NCBI RefSeq assembly: GCF_013131805.1
Contig: NZ_JABJRC010000005.1
Span: 477,256 to 541,255, forward strand
DNA length: 64,000 nucleotides
Source of the DNA: Kribbella sandramycini
GTDB taxonomy: Bacteria; Actinomycetota; Actinomycetes; Propionibacteriales; Kribbellaceae
Direction of reading: 5' to 3'
Part shown: in pieces, positions 9,057-16,970 of the stretch
Position numbering within the stretch: the first letter of the stretch is position 1
Layout: each line of letters starts with the position of its first letter
Notes under the pieces: generated by a model
Seen by the model: the letters and a program-made list of their open reading frames with translations, nothing else
Told to the model about the DNA's origin: nothing
Database searches by the model: none
Position numbers and translations under genes: made by a program

Positions 9057-10206
9057 GCTGACCCGCCGCAGCGGTATCCACGGTGTCCCGCATCCGGTAC
9101 GCCGTTCCACCAGCGACAAACTCGGGCTGGTCGGCCGCCATGTCGCCGGGCTCGCAACCCGTAATCCGTTCGTCGGCCGGTACGACGCGATGGTGGTCCC
9201 GCATCCGCGGAAACCGGACGGTGTCGAGATCTACACCGACGAGCTCCGCGCCGCGCTCGGCCCGTCGACGCTGATCCTCGACTCCGGGATCAACGGCACC
9301 CCGCTCCCCGGCAGCCGGAATCTCGACTTCTTCACCTCCGCGGCCGGCGCCGTCCACGCGCGGGCCGCCGACGACCGCGGCATCACGACCGCCCTCCAGG
9401 AGCTGACGGGCGTCGTCGTACCGACGAGTGCGCTGCTGGCGCGCGAGGTCCCGAAGCACCTGCGGTTGCGAGCGCTCTATCGCGCGCTGCTCAAGCGGCA
9501 CGGCATCAAGACCGTGTACGTCGTCGTCGCGTACTTCCATCAGCACATCGTCGGCGCGGCCCGCGACCTCGGCATCCGGGTCGTCGAGCTGCAGCACGGC
9601 GCGATCAGTCCGTTCCACCTCGGCTACAGCTACCCCGGCCGCCCGGCCGTCGCGGATCAGCCCGACGAGCTGTGGTGCTTCGGCGATTACTGGACGGACG
9701 TCGCCGAGCTGCCGGCCGGGATGCGGACGGAGGTCGTCGGCGCGCCGTACCTGCCGACTGCCACCGCGAAGGACCCGAAGCTGGCGGTCTTCCTGTCCCA
9801 AGGCACGACCGGCCACGGGTTGCTCCAGATCGCCGAGACCGTCGCCAAGGCGCATCCTGAGCTGACCATCCAGTTCCGCCTGCACCCGAGTGAGCATGCG
9901 GCCGACTACACGATGCCGGCCGGGGTCGAGCTCTCCACCGGCGGCAACACGCTCGATCTGCTGGCACAGGCGACGTACCAGGTCGGGGTTTCGACGACGG
10001 CGCTGTTCGAAGGGATGGCGCTGGGCTGCCGGACGGCGGTCGCCGAGCTGCCCGGTCACGAATACCTCGCCGGGCCGATCGCCCGCGGTCATGCGCTACT
10101 GCTGACGACGCCCGAGCAGCTCACCGATGCGCCGGTCTGTCCGACCCCCGAGACGTACTACGCACCGAGCCGGATCGAGCAGCTGATTGTCGGTGCGGCC
10201 TCCTAG
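8914..10206 (+). CDS. Capsule/surface polysaccharide biosynthesis-type protein
   Basis: 430 residues. The N-terminus (IWQVEAELGLLD, MHPWPIIRMRVFHEL) and the C-terminal half (ELQHGAISPFH, DELWCFGDYW, FLSQGT, QFRLHPSEH, GVSTTALFEGMALGC) resemble GT-B-like proteins of surface polysaccharide assembly, including CDP-glycerol/sialyltransferase-like and 2-epimerase-like families. The donor and product are not predictable. It is paired with the upstream family 2 glycosyltransferase, which suggests a small glycan-modification operon. Confidence 0.65.
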   Translation: MTSTGSGTATVASLCRAIWQVEAELGLLDWQIRGMHPWPIIRMRVFHELTRRSGIHGVPHPVRRSTSDKLGLVGRHVAGLATRNPFVGRYDAMVVPHPRKPDGVEIYTDELRAALGPSTLILDSGINGTPLPGSRNLDFFTSAAGAVHARAADDRGITTALQELTGVVVPTSALLAREVPKHLRLRALYRALLKRHGIKTVYVVVAYFHQHIVGAARDLGIRVVELQHGAISPFHLGYSYPGRPAVADQPDELWCFGDYWTDVAELPAGMRTEVVGAPYLPTATAKDPKLAVFLSQGTTGHGLLQIAETVAKAHPELTIQFRLHPSEHAADYTMPAGVELSTGGNTLDLLAQATYQVGVSTTALFEGMALGCRTAVAELPGHEYLAGPIARGHALLLTTPEQLTDAPVCPTPETYYAPSRIEQLIVGAAS

Positions 10207-10216
10207 CGTTCGTGCC

Positions 10217-11161
10217 ATGCGGACTGTGGAGCTGGGCCGGACGGGGTTGGAAGTCAGCAGACTGGGCCTGGGGCTCGCGTCCCTAGGCGGCATGTTCGCC
10301 GCCGTCCCCGAGCCGCAGGCGATCGCGACGATCGACCGGGCCTGGGAGCTCGGCATCCGACTGTTCGACACTGCGCCCGTGTACGGCTACGGCCGGTCCG
10401 AGCAGCGCGCCGGGCTGGCCTTGCGCGGCCGCCCGCGGGGGCGCTTCGTGCTCTCGACCAAGGTCGGCCGGCTGATCGAGCCGGGCGGCCCGGACATCCA
10501 GCCGATCTGGGCCGAGCCGCCGGTCGGCCTCGGCCCGCGTCTCGACTACTCGTACGCCGCCGTCATCCGCTCGTTCGAAGCCAGCCTGGAGCGAATGGGG
10601 ATCGACCGGATCGACATCCTGCACATCCACGACCCTGATCTCGACTTCGCGACGGCGTCCACCGAGGCCCTGCGAGCGCTGCGCGAGCTGCGCGGGCGCG
10701 GCACCATCCGGGCGATCTCGCTCGGGATCAACCACGCGGACGTCGCCGCCCGGTTCCTCCGCGAGACCGGGGCCGACGGTCCGGATGTGATCCTCCTCGC
10801 CGGGCGGTACAGCCTGCTCGACCAGAGCGCGACCGAGGAGCTGCTACCGCTCTGCGAGAAGCTGGGCGTCGCCGTCCTCGCGGCGGGCGTGTTCCAGGGC
10901 GGTGTGCTGGCCGACACCGCGGCGGGCGCGCCGCACGGGTATGCGAAGGTCCCACCGGCGCTGCTGGAACGGATCGATCAGCTCCGCGCGCTGTGCCATC
11001 GGTACGACGTGCCGCTGCTCGCCGCGGCCGTGCAGTTCCCGTTGCGGCATCCCGTCGTACCGGCCGTGGTCGTCGGCGCGCGTACCCCGCAGGAGATCAC
11101 CGAGGTCGCCGCTTGGCTCGAGCACGACATTCCGGAGGCGTTCTGGGCGCAGCTGCTCTAA
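10217..11161 (+). CDS. Aldo/keto reductase, sugar dehydrogenase-like
   Basis: 314 residues. AKR features: N-terminal LGRTGLEVSRLGLG, catalytic Asp/Tyr in FDTAPVYGYGRSE, Lys in LSTKVGR and His in ILHIHDPD, and the cofactor-loop sequence VVVGARTPQEI near the C-terminus. The overall pattern is that of D-threo-aldose/L-fucose dehydrogenase-like AKRs acting on free sugars with NAD(P). The ATG at 10217 fits the domain boundary better than the upstream in-frame start at 10187, which overlaps the preceding gene. Confidence 0.88.
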   Translation: MRTVELGRTGLEVSRLGLGLASLGGMFAAVPEPQAIATIDRAWELGIRLFDTAPVYGYGRSEQRAGLALRGRPRGRFVLSTKVGRLIEPGGPDIQPIWAEPPVGLGPRLDYSYAAVIRSFEASLERMGIDRIDILHIHDPDLDFATASTEALRALRELRGRGTIRAISLGINHADVAARFLRETGADGPDVILLAGRYSLLDQSATEELLPLCEKLGVAVLAAGVFQGGVLADTAAGAPHGYAKVPPALLERIDQLRALCHRYDVPLLAAAVQFPLRHPVVPAVVVGARTPQEITEVAAWLEHDIPEAFWAQLL

Positions 11162-11171
11162 GGTCAGCCCT

Positions 11172-11516
11172 ATGCGGTTCATGCTGCTCCACAAGACGAA
11201 CGACGCGCTCGAAGCGGGCAACCCGCCGGACTCGGAAATCCTGGCCCGGGCGGACGCCGTCCTCGAGGAGATGCGTCAGGCCGGCGTGCTCGAGGTCGCC
11301 GAGGGGCTGATGCCGAGCTCGCGCGGCGCCCGCATCTCCGTGGCCCAGCCGGGCCCGCCGCGGGTCGTCGACGGCCCGTTCGCGGAGACCAAAGAGCTCG
11401 TGGCCGGACTGTCGATCATCCGCGTCGACTCCAAGCAGGACGCCGTCCGCTGGGCGCTGCGGTTCGCCGAGGCCGATCCGTACACCGAGATCGACATCCT
11501 GGAGATCGCTGGTTAA
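11172..11516 (+). CDS. YCII-related (DGPF) domain protein
   Basis: 114 residues beginning MRFMLLHKTNDALEAG and containing the characteristic VVDGPFAETKELVAG motif and a C-terminal IDILEIAG strand. Such proteins adopt the ferredoxin-like YCII fold and are often encoded near ECF sigma factors, but none is adjacent here. It lies 10 bp after the aldo/keto reductase and probably shares its transcript. The stop overlaps the convergent LacI gene by 4 bp. Function unknown. Confidence 0.85.
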   Translation: MRFMLLHKTNDALEAGNPPDSEILARADAVLEEMRQAGVLEVAEGLMPSSRGARISVAQPGPPRVVDGPFAETKELVAGLSIIRVDSKQDAVRWALRFAEADPYTEIDILEIAG

Positions 11517-12520
11517 CGCGCGGCCGGGCCGGTGGTCTCGTGGATCAGGAGCTCCATCGGCAGCAGTTTCGGCTCGGTGTCGGGGCTGCCGGTCATCAGG
11601 CGTTCGAGAAGTTCGGCAGCCTGCCGGCCCAGGTCGTCCCGCGGCATCGCGACCGTGGTGAGCGTGGCTTGGCCCGACCAGTCGAGGGAGAGGTTGTCGA
11701 AGCCGACCACTGATAGCTCGGTCGGGACGTCGACACCCAACTGGCGATAGCGGGCCAGCGCGCCTTGGGCGACCAGGTCGTTGTAGGTGACCACCGCGGT
11801 GGCCCCGGCGGCGAGTGCCTGTTCGGCTGCTGCCCCGCCGTCCGCGGCCGTTGCGCCGGCCGGGATGACGGTGACGCGCAGGCCGAAGGCCGCGGCCGCT
11901 TCGAGGGCGCGGATGCGCTCACCGTTGGCCCAGGACGCCTCCGGGCCGCTGAGGTAGGCGACGTCGCGGTGGCCGAGCTGGGCGAGATGTCCGCAGATGG
12001 ACGTCGTACCGCCGTAGAAGTCGACCGAGATCGCCGGGACGGCGAGGCCCGGGACGATCCGGTTGACCAGGACCATCGGGTGCGCACGGGCGACCAGCTC
12101 GGCGAGCTGGTCGCGACGCATCCGGGGTGAGCAGAGCAGGAGGCCGTCGCAGCTGCGGAGCAGGTCGGCGACCAGCTCCGGCTCGACGGCGGGGTTCTCC
12201 TCGGACTCCATGATCATCACCCGATGGCCGTTCGCCCGGGCCACGGCGCTGACGGCCTTGAGGATCTCCGGGAAGTACGGATTGGCGAGGTCGGGGACCA
12301 GGACGCCGATCGTCCCCCAACGCCCTTTCGCCAGCCCTTGGGCGGCGGCGTTCGGGTGGTAGCCGAGGGTCCGGACGGCGGCCTGGACGCGACCGGCGAG
12401 CACCGCGTCGACCTTCGCCGTCCCGTTCAGGACGCGCGAGACCGTCGCCGGGGACACCCCGGCCGCGTGCCCCACGTCGGTGATCGTGACCCGCTGCGTG
12501 CGCGCTCGCGACTGTCTCAC
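11513..12520 (-). CDS. LacI-family transcriptional regulator
   Basis: 335 residues from the GTG at 12520. The N-terminal LacI helix-turn-helix and hinge (VTITDVGHAAGVSPATVSRV, LGYHPNAAAQGLAKG) are followed by a periplasmic-binding-protein fold (IGVLVPDLANPYFPEI, VVTYNDLVAQGAL, ELSVVGFDNL). The GTG sits very close to an AGGAGG, leaving the exact start slightly uncertain; extension to 12646 would run through the intergenic operators. It is divergent from the 12678 gene pair and is their probable repressor, with the inducer a sugar or sugar acid. Confidence 0.92.
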   Translation of the reverse strand: MRQSRARTQRVTITDVGHAAGVSPATVSRVLNGTAKVDAVLAGRVQAAVRTLGYHPNAAAQGLAKGRWGTIGVLVPDLANPYFPEILKAVSAVARANGHRVMIMESEENPAVEPELVADLLRSCDGLLLCSPRMRRDQLAELVARAHPMVLVNRIVPGLAVPAISVDFYGGTTSICGHLAQLGHRDVAYLSGPEASWANGERIRALEAAAAFGLRVTVIPAGATAADGGAAAEQALAAGATAVVTYNDLVAQGALARYRQLGVDVPTELSVVGFDNLSLDWSGQATLTTVAMPRDDLGRQAAELLERLMTGSPDTEPKLLPMELLIHETTGPAAR

Positions 12521-12581
12521 CTCCTCCTGAAAGCCCTTCCTCAGAATCGCTAATCCACAGGTAATGCACAACCTGTAGATA

Positions 12582-12595
12582 TGAAACCGCTTTCT
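12582..12595. promoter_or_regulatory. LacI-family operator 1 (GAAACCGCTTTC core)
   Basis: GAAANCGNTTTC palindrome centred on CG, matching the usual LacI/GalR operator pattern, in the 157-bp divergent region between the LacI gene and the 12678 gene. Confidence 0.6.
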
Positions 12596-12641
12596 CAGCT
12601 CTTGCCGGGGGCGACCCGCCGTTCTACTCTGATCGGGAATT

Positions 12642-12655
12642 GGCAAGCGTTTACC
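12642..12655. promoter_or_regulatory. LacI-family operator 2 (GGCAAGCGTTTACC)
   Basis: GGNAANCGNTTNCC palindrome 60 bp from operator 1 and 22 bp upstream of the GTG start at 12678. Two CG-centred sites in one divergent region support direct control of both genes by the LacI protein. Confidence 0.6.
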
Positions 12656-12677
12656 GTCAGATTGAGGAGACCGGTCT

Positions 12678-13760
12678 GTGAGTCACGGCGTGTTCGCGTA
12701 CACCTGGGATCTGGTCGGCGATCCGGCCGCGGCCGAGCGGATCGCCGGGCTCGGAGTCGACACGGTGACGCTGCAGGCGGCGTACCACGCCGTCCGCGGG
12801 ATCACGCCGTTCCACCCGACGCACCGCGTCGTCCACGCTGCGCACGCCGCGGCGTACTTCCCGATCCGCGACGCCGCGTGGGGCGGACTGCGACCGCTCG
12901 TCCCCAGCTGGGGTGTGGATAACCCGGACCGCTTCGGGACGGCGGCGCGGGCGCTGCGGTCGGCCGGGCTCGGGGTCGAGGCCTGGCTCGTGCTCACCCA
13001 TTCGTCCGCCGTCGGGGCTGCGCATCCGGAGATGACCGTGCAGAACGCGTACGGCGAGCGCTACGGGTATGCGCTGTGCCCGTCGCACGAGTCTGTCCGC
13101 TCCTATGCGCTGACACTGATTCGGGAGGTCGTCGAGCAGTACGACGTCGACGCCTTGATGCTCGAGGCCTGCGGCTGGCTCGGCTTCGACCACGGGAGCC
13201 TGCACGAGAAGACCGAGGGCGCCGAGTTGTCGGTGAACGCCCGCCGCCTGCTGTCGATCTGCTTCTGCGCCGCCTGCCGGTCGGCGCTCGGCTCAGCAGC
13301 CGATCCGCTCGCCGCCTCCGTTCGTGAAGCGGTCGACGCCGAGCTCCGCGGCGACCGCCCGGCCGTTCTCCCGCCCGCCGACGCCCTCCTCGCCCACCGC
13401 GCCGCCGTCATCGGTGAGCTGGTTCGCGAGGCGAAGACGCTGGCCGGCGATCGTCGGTTGTTGCTGATGGCAACCGACGACCCGTGGGTGACCGGGCCGG
13501 ATGTCGGTGTCGACCTGCCGGCGCACGCGCCGGATGCCTACGTCCTGAAGTGCTGGGGTGAGGTCGGAACGGCTGCCCGGCAGGTGAAGGCCGCGGCCGC
13601 GCGCACCGACGTCCCGCTGATCGCGAACGTGACGGTGCTGGAGGAGCGTTGGGACGGGGTGGAAGAACTGCTGGAAGCGGGCGCGAGCGAGATTCGCTAC
13701 TACCACGCGGGCCTGGCCTCGAAGAACCGTTTGCAACGGATCCGAGAGGCGTCGGCATGA
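12678..13760 (+). CDS. Hypothetical TIM-barrel-like protein, LacI-regulated
   Basis: 360 residues, GTG start preceded by GAGGAG. I do not recognise a specific enzyme. Segments such as FAYTWDLVGDP, IAGLGVDTVTLQAAYH, GLGVEAWLVL, DALMLEACGWLGFDHGSLHEK and RYYHAGLASKNRLQRI look like a beta/alpha barrel resembling hypothetical glycosidase-like proteins. A CFCAACRSAL segment could bind metal or simply be structural. It overlaps the following hydroxyacid dehydrogenase by ATGA and lies behind two LacI operators, so a role in catabolism of a carbohydrate-derived compound is inferred. Confidence 0.6.
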   Translation: MSHGVFAYTWDLVGDPAAAERIAGLGVDTVTLQAAYHAVRGITPFHPTHRVVHAAHAAAYFPIRDAAWGGLRPLVPSWGVDNPDRFGTAARALRSAGLGVEAWLVLTHSSAVGAAHPEMTVQNAYGERYGYALCPSHESVRSYALTLIREVVEQYDVDALMLEACGWLGFDHGSLHEKTEGAELSVNARRLLSICFCAACRSALGSAADPLAASVREAVDAELRGDRPAVLPPADALLAHRAAVIGELVREAKTLAGDRRLLLMATDDPWVTGPDVGVDLPAHAPDAYVLKCWGEVGTAARQVKAAAARTDVPLIANVTVLEERWDGVEELLEAGASEIRYYHAGLASKNRLQRIREASA

Positions 13761-14707
13761 ACGTCACGCTGGTACTTCTGCAGCCTGCAACTCCGGAGAC
13801 GGCCGACTGGCCGGGCCGGTTGGAGGCGGCGCTTCCTGGGCTACGGGTTGTTCGTGAGGTGGAGGCGCTTCCGGAGGCGGATGCGGTCTATGGGGTGCTG
13901 CCTGCGGAGTTGCTGGCGACTTGCCGGCAGCTCAGGTGGTTGCAGGCGCCGCAGGCCGGCCCGGCGCCGGAGTTCTACTACCCCGAGCTGGTGACGCATC
14001 AGGTCGTGGTGACGAACATGCGCGACACGTACACGGATCATGTGGCGGCGCATACGTTGGCTCTGGTCTTGGGGATGGCGCGGGGGTTGCCGCGGTACGT
14101 GCGCGCCCAGCAGTCCGCGACGTGGGCTCCGGATTGGGATCCGGGGAGTGTGCTGGTGCTCGGGGAGTCGCGGGTGCTGGTGGTTGGAGCAGGCGCGGTG
14201 GGGGCCGAGATCGGCCGGTTGTTGAGCGAGTTCGGGGCTCGGGTCGAGGGGGTTGATCCGCGGGTCACGGAGCCGCCGCCGGGGTTTGCGCGGGTGCGAC
14301 CGGTCGACGAGTTGGACGACGCGCTGCCGGACGCCGATGTCGTCGTACTGACCGTCCCGCACACACCTGCGACCGAGGGGTTGATCGACGCCGCGCGGCT
14401 GCGGCAGTTCAAGCCGGGCGCGCTGTTCGTGAACGTGGGGCGTGGGCCGACGGTCCGGCTCGACGACCTCGATCAGGCTTTGCAGGACGGCCGGCTGCGT
14501 GGTGCGGCACTCGATGTGTTCGAGACCGAGCCGCTGCCCGCCGACCATCCGCTCTGGGCCCGGCCCGAGGTGCTGATCACGCCACATGTGGCGGGCGCCG
14601 GGCCGCACGCCGAAGAACGCCGCTTCGCCGTACTGCTGGAGAACGCACGCCGATTCCTCGCTGGGGAACCGTTGATCAACCAGGTCGACAAGGCCCAGCG
14701 CTATTGA
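13757..14707 (+). CDS. D-2-hydroxyacid dehydrogenase
   Basis: 316 residues. NAD-binding domain: VLVVGAGAVGAEIGRLLSEFG (GxGxxG), then LTVPHTPATEGLI, LFVNVGRGPTVRLDDL (catalytic Arg neighbourhood), ALDVFETEPLP (Glu) and LITPHVAG (His). This is the D-isomer-specific 2-hydroxyacid dehydrogenase fold acting on 2-keto acids or hydroxy acids. It is coupled to the preceding LacI-regulated gene by a 4-bp overlap. The substrate is unknown; hydroxypyruvate/glyoxylate-type acids are common in such contexts. Confidence 0.88.
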   Translation: MNVTLVLLQPATPETADWPGRLEAALPGLRVVREVEALPEADAVYGVLPAELLATCRQLRWLQAPQAGPAPEFYYPELVTHQVVVTNMRDTYTDHVAAHTLALVLGMARGLPRYVRAQQSATWAPDWDPGSVLVLGESRVLVVGAGAVGAEIGRLLSEFGARVEGVDPRVTEPPPGFARVRPVDELDDALPDADVVVLTVPHTPATEGLIDAARLRQFKPGALFVNVGRGPTVRLDDLDQALQDGRLRGAALDVFETEPLPADHPLWARPEVLITPHVAGAGPHAEERRFAVLLENARRFLAGEPLINQVDKAQRY

Positions 14708-14737
14708 CAGGTAGGACCCGCCCCGAAGGAGAACCGC

Positions 14738-15487
14738 ATGTTCGTCCGATCACTCCTCACCGCCGCCCTCGTGAGCGCCACGGCCCTCACCGGTACGGCG
14801 ACCGCAGCCCCGGCCGCCTGTTCAGTACCTGGTGACGTACTGAACCTGACCAACTGGACGCTGCAACTGCCCGTCGACGACCCGAACCAGTCCGGCACGC
14901 AGGTCCGCCAGGTGCGGCAGCCGCAGCTCGACAGCTTCGAGCTGTCGCCCTGGTTCAACGACCAGCCGAACTGCAACGGCGTCCGCTTCCGGAACGCCGT
15001 CAACGGCGTGACCACGCCGAACACGACGTACGCCCGCTCCGAGCTGCGCGAGATGAACGGCTCGTCGGCCGCCTCCTGGTCGTCGACGTCCGGTACGCAC
15101 ACACTCGTCATCGACCAGGCCATCACCCGTCGGCCGAACGACAAACCGCAGGTCGTCGCCGGGCAGATCCACAACGGCAACGACATGGCGACCTTCCGCC
15201 TGAACGGCTCCAGCCTGTACGTGACCGACGAGAACAACTCCAGCTACAAGCTGATCACCAGCAACTACCAGCTGGGCACCAGGTTCCAGGCGAAGTTCGT
15301 GGTCGGCAACGGCTCGATCAAGGCGTACTACAACAACGTGCTGCAGGCAACGATCCCGAAGTCGTTCACCGGCGGCTACTTCAAGGCCGGCGTCTACACG
15401 CAGGCCAACTGCACGAACTCCTCGCCGTGTGACACCAGCAACTACGGCGAGGTCGTCGTCTACAACGTGAGCGTCAGCCACAGCTGA
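14738..15487 (+). CDS. Secreted polysaccharide lyase family 7 (alginate lyase)
   Basis: 249 residues with a signal peptide (MFVRSLLTAALVSATALTG, cleavage near ATAAPA). The three PL7 signatures are visible: RSELREM, QIHNGND and YFKAGVYTQ; the His/Tyr/Arg/Gln set expected for beta-elimination of uronic acid polymers is therefore present. A clear GAAGGAG precedes the ATG. It likely depolymerises alginate or poly-glucuronate outside the cell; exact specificity (M/G blocks) cannot be read. Confidence 0.9.
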   Translation: MFVRSLLTAALVSATALTGTATAAPAACSVPGDVLNLTNWTLQLPVDDPNQSGTQVRQVRQPQLDSFELSPWFNDQPNCNGVRFRNAVNGVTTPNTTYARSELREMNGSSAASWSSTSGTHTLVIDQAITRRPNDKPQVVAGQIHNGNDMATFRLNGSSLYVTDENNSSYKLITSNYQLGTRFQAKFVVGNGSIKAYYNNVLQATIPKSFTGGYFKAGVYTQANCTNSSPCDTSNYGEVVVYNVSVSHS

Positions 15488-15495
15488 GGCTGCTG

Positions 15496-15524
15496 ACTCC
15501 GGGGGCCGCGCCGGCCCCCGGAGT
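15496..15524. terminator. Bidirectional hairpin terminator
   Basis: Perfect 12-bp GC-rich stem (ACTCCGGGGGCC / GGCCCCCGGAGT) with a 5-nt loop between two convergent genes. Confidence 0.6.
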
Positions 15525-15526
15525 AC

Positions 15527-15811
15527 TCAATCGATCGTCCCCTCTTCCGCTGTCACCAGCGAGTCGATCGCGGCGAAGAAGCGGGCGATACCGGGCAGGT
15601 TGCCGCCCTTTTCGCGGGAGGCGGCGAAGTCCTCGGCGGTCTCCCACTCGACGATGTCGAGCCATTCGTCGTTCGGCAGGCGGACCAGGCGCGCGTTCCG
15701 GAAGCCGGCGCGGTCGGTCGCGAAGTCCGCCAGCATGTCGGCCCGCGCCGCGAGCAGCTCCTCGGCCTGCTCCGGCCGGACGCGGAAGCGGGTCAGTTCG
15801 ACGGTGGTCAT
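15527..15811 (-). CDS. Antibiotic biosynthesis monooxygenase (ABM)-like small protein
   Basis: 94 residues with the ferredoxin-like ABM pattern (VELTRFRVRPEQAEELL, FRNARLVRLPNDEWLDIVEWET, FFAAID). These dimeric alpha/beta-barrel proteins include cofactor-free oxygenases and heme-degrading relatives. It sits 10 bp after the VWA gene and may be the last gene of that operon, though its relation to the cluster is unclear. Confidence 0.7.
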   Translation of the reverse strand: MTTVELTRFRVRPEQAEELLAARADMLADFATDRAGFRNARLVRLPNDEWLDIVEWETAEDFAASREKGGNLPGIARFFAAIDSLVTAEEGTID

Positions 15812-15821
15812 CGGGTTCCTC

Positions 15822-16970
15822 TCAGGTCAGGTTGGTCGCGGCCCAGCCGGTGATGTCCTCGTGCCTGATGGCGGCCGCCATCAGATCCGGGAACCGGTCC
15901 GGGGTACAGGCAAAAGTCGGTACGCCGAGCTCCACGAGCGCGGCCGCGTTCTCGGCGTCGTACGACGGGGCGCCGGAGTCGGCCAAGGCCAGCAGCGCGA
16001 TCACCTGCACCCCTGACTCCACCAAACCACGGGCCCGCCGCAACAATTCCGCCCGCGCCCCACCCTCGTAGAGATCGGAGATCAGCACGAGAACGGTGTC
16101 CGAAGGTTTGGTGACGATCGATTCGCAGTACGTGAGCGCGCGGTTGATATCCGTGCCGCCGCCGAGCTGGGTGCCGAACAGGACGTCGACCGGGTCGTCG
16201 AGCTGATCGGTCAGGTCGACGACGGCGGTGTCGAAGACGACCAGGCTGGTCCGGAGGGTGCGGATCGATCCGAGCACCGCGCCGAACAGAGCGGCGTACA
16301 CGACCGACTCGGCCATCGAGCCGGACTGGTCGATGGCGAGGACGATGTCGCGCTGGACGCTGTGGTTGCGGCGCGCGTAGCCGACCAGCCGGTCCGGGAC
16401 GATGGTTCCGAGGGTCGGCGAGAAGTGTTTGAGGTTGGCCCGGATCGTCCGGTCCCAGTCGATATCGGAGTGCCGCGGCCGGCCGGTGCGCCCGGCCCGG
16501 TCGAGGGCTCCGGTCACTGCGGCGCGGGTCCGCTCGGCGAGGCGGGCCTCCAGTTCGCGGACGACGCGGCCGACCACCTCACGGGCGGTCTGCTTGGTCT
16601 CCTCGGGCATCACCTCGTTGAGCGCGAGCAGCGTGCTGACCAGGTGGATGTCGGGCTCGACCGCGCCGAGCAGCTCGGGCTCCATCAGCATCCGGGTGAT
16701 GCCGAGCCGCTCGACGGCGTCCCGCTGCATGACCTGGACGACGGTGCTCGGGAAGTACTGCCGGATGTCGCCGAGCCAGCGCGCCACCCGCGGCGCGGAC
16801 GACCCGAGCCCGGCGGCCCGTTGACCGGTGGGTTCACCGGGGACGGCGTCGTACAGGGCGGCGAGCGCCTTGTCGATCGACTGGTCGGCCGTGGAGAGGG
16901 TTGCGCCGGTCTCCTCCTCGGCTTCGCTGCCGAGGACCAGGCGCCAGCGGCGGAGGCGTTCGTCGGTCAT
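15822..16970 (-). CDS. VWA-domain protein of MoxR/DUF5682 cluster
   Basis: 382 residues. The C-terminal von Willebrand A domain carries a MIDAS: DQSGSM (Asp-x-Ser-x-Ser), the Thr in GGGTDINRAL and the Asp in LISDLYEGG. The N-terminal region is helical and resembles CoxE-like VWA partners of MoxR ATPases. The start ATG overlaps the DUF5682 stop (ATGA). Family knowledge: VWA proteins pair with MoxR AAA+ ATPases to remodel or insert metal into client proteins. Here it is the last member of a five-gene coupled cluster. Confidence 0.85.
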   Translation of the reverse strand: MTDERLRRWRLVLGSEAEEETGATLSTADQSIDKALAALYDAVPGEPTGQRAAGLGSSAPRVARWLGDIRQYFPSTVVQVMQRDAVERLGITRMLMEPELLGAVEPDIHLVSTLLALNEVMPEETKQTAREVVGRVVRELEARLAERTRAAVTGALDRAGRTGRPRHSDIDWDRTIRANLKHFSPTLGTIVPDRLVGYARRNHSVQRDIVLAIDQSGSMAESVVYAALFGAVLGSIRTLRTSLVVFDTAVVDLTDQLDDPVDVLFGTQLGGGTDINRALTYCESIVTKPSDTVLVLISDLYEGGARAELLRRARGLVESGVQVIALLALADSGAPSYDAENAAALVELGVPTFACTPDRFPDLMAAAIRHEDITGWAATNLT

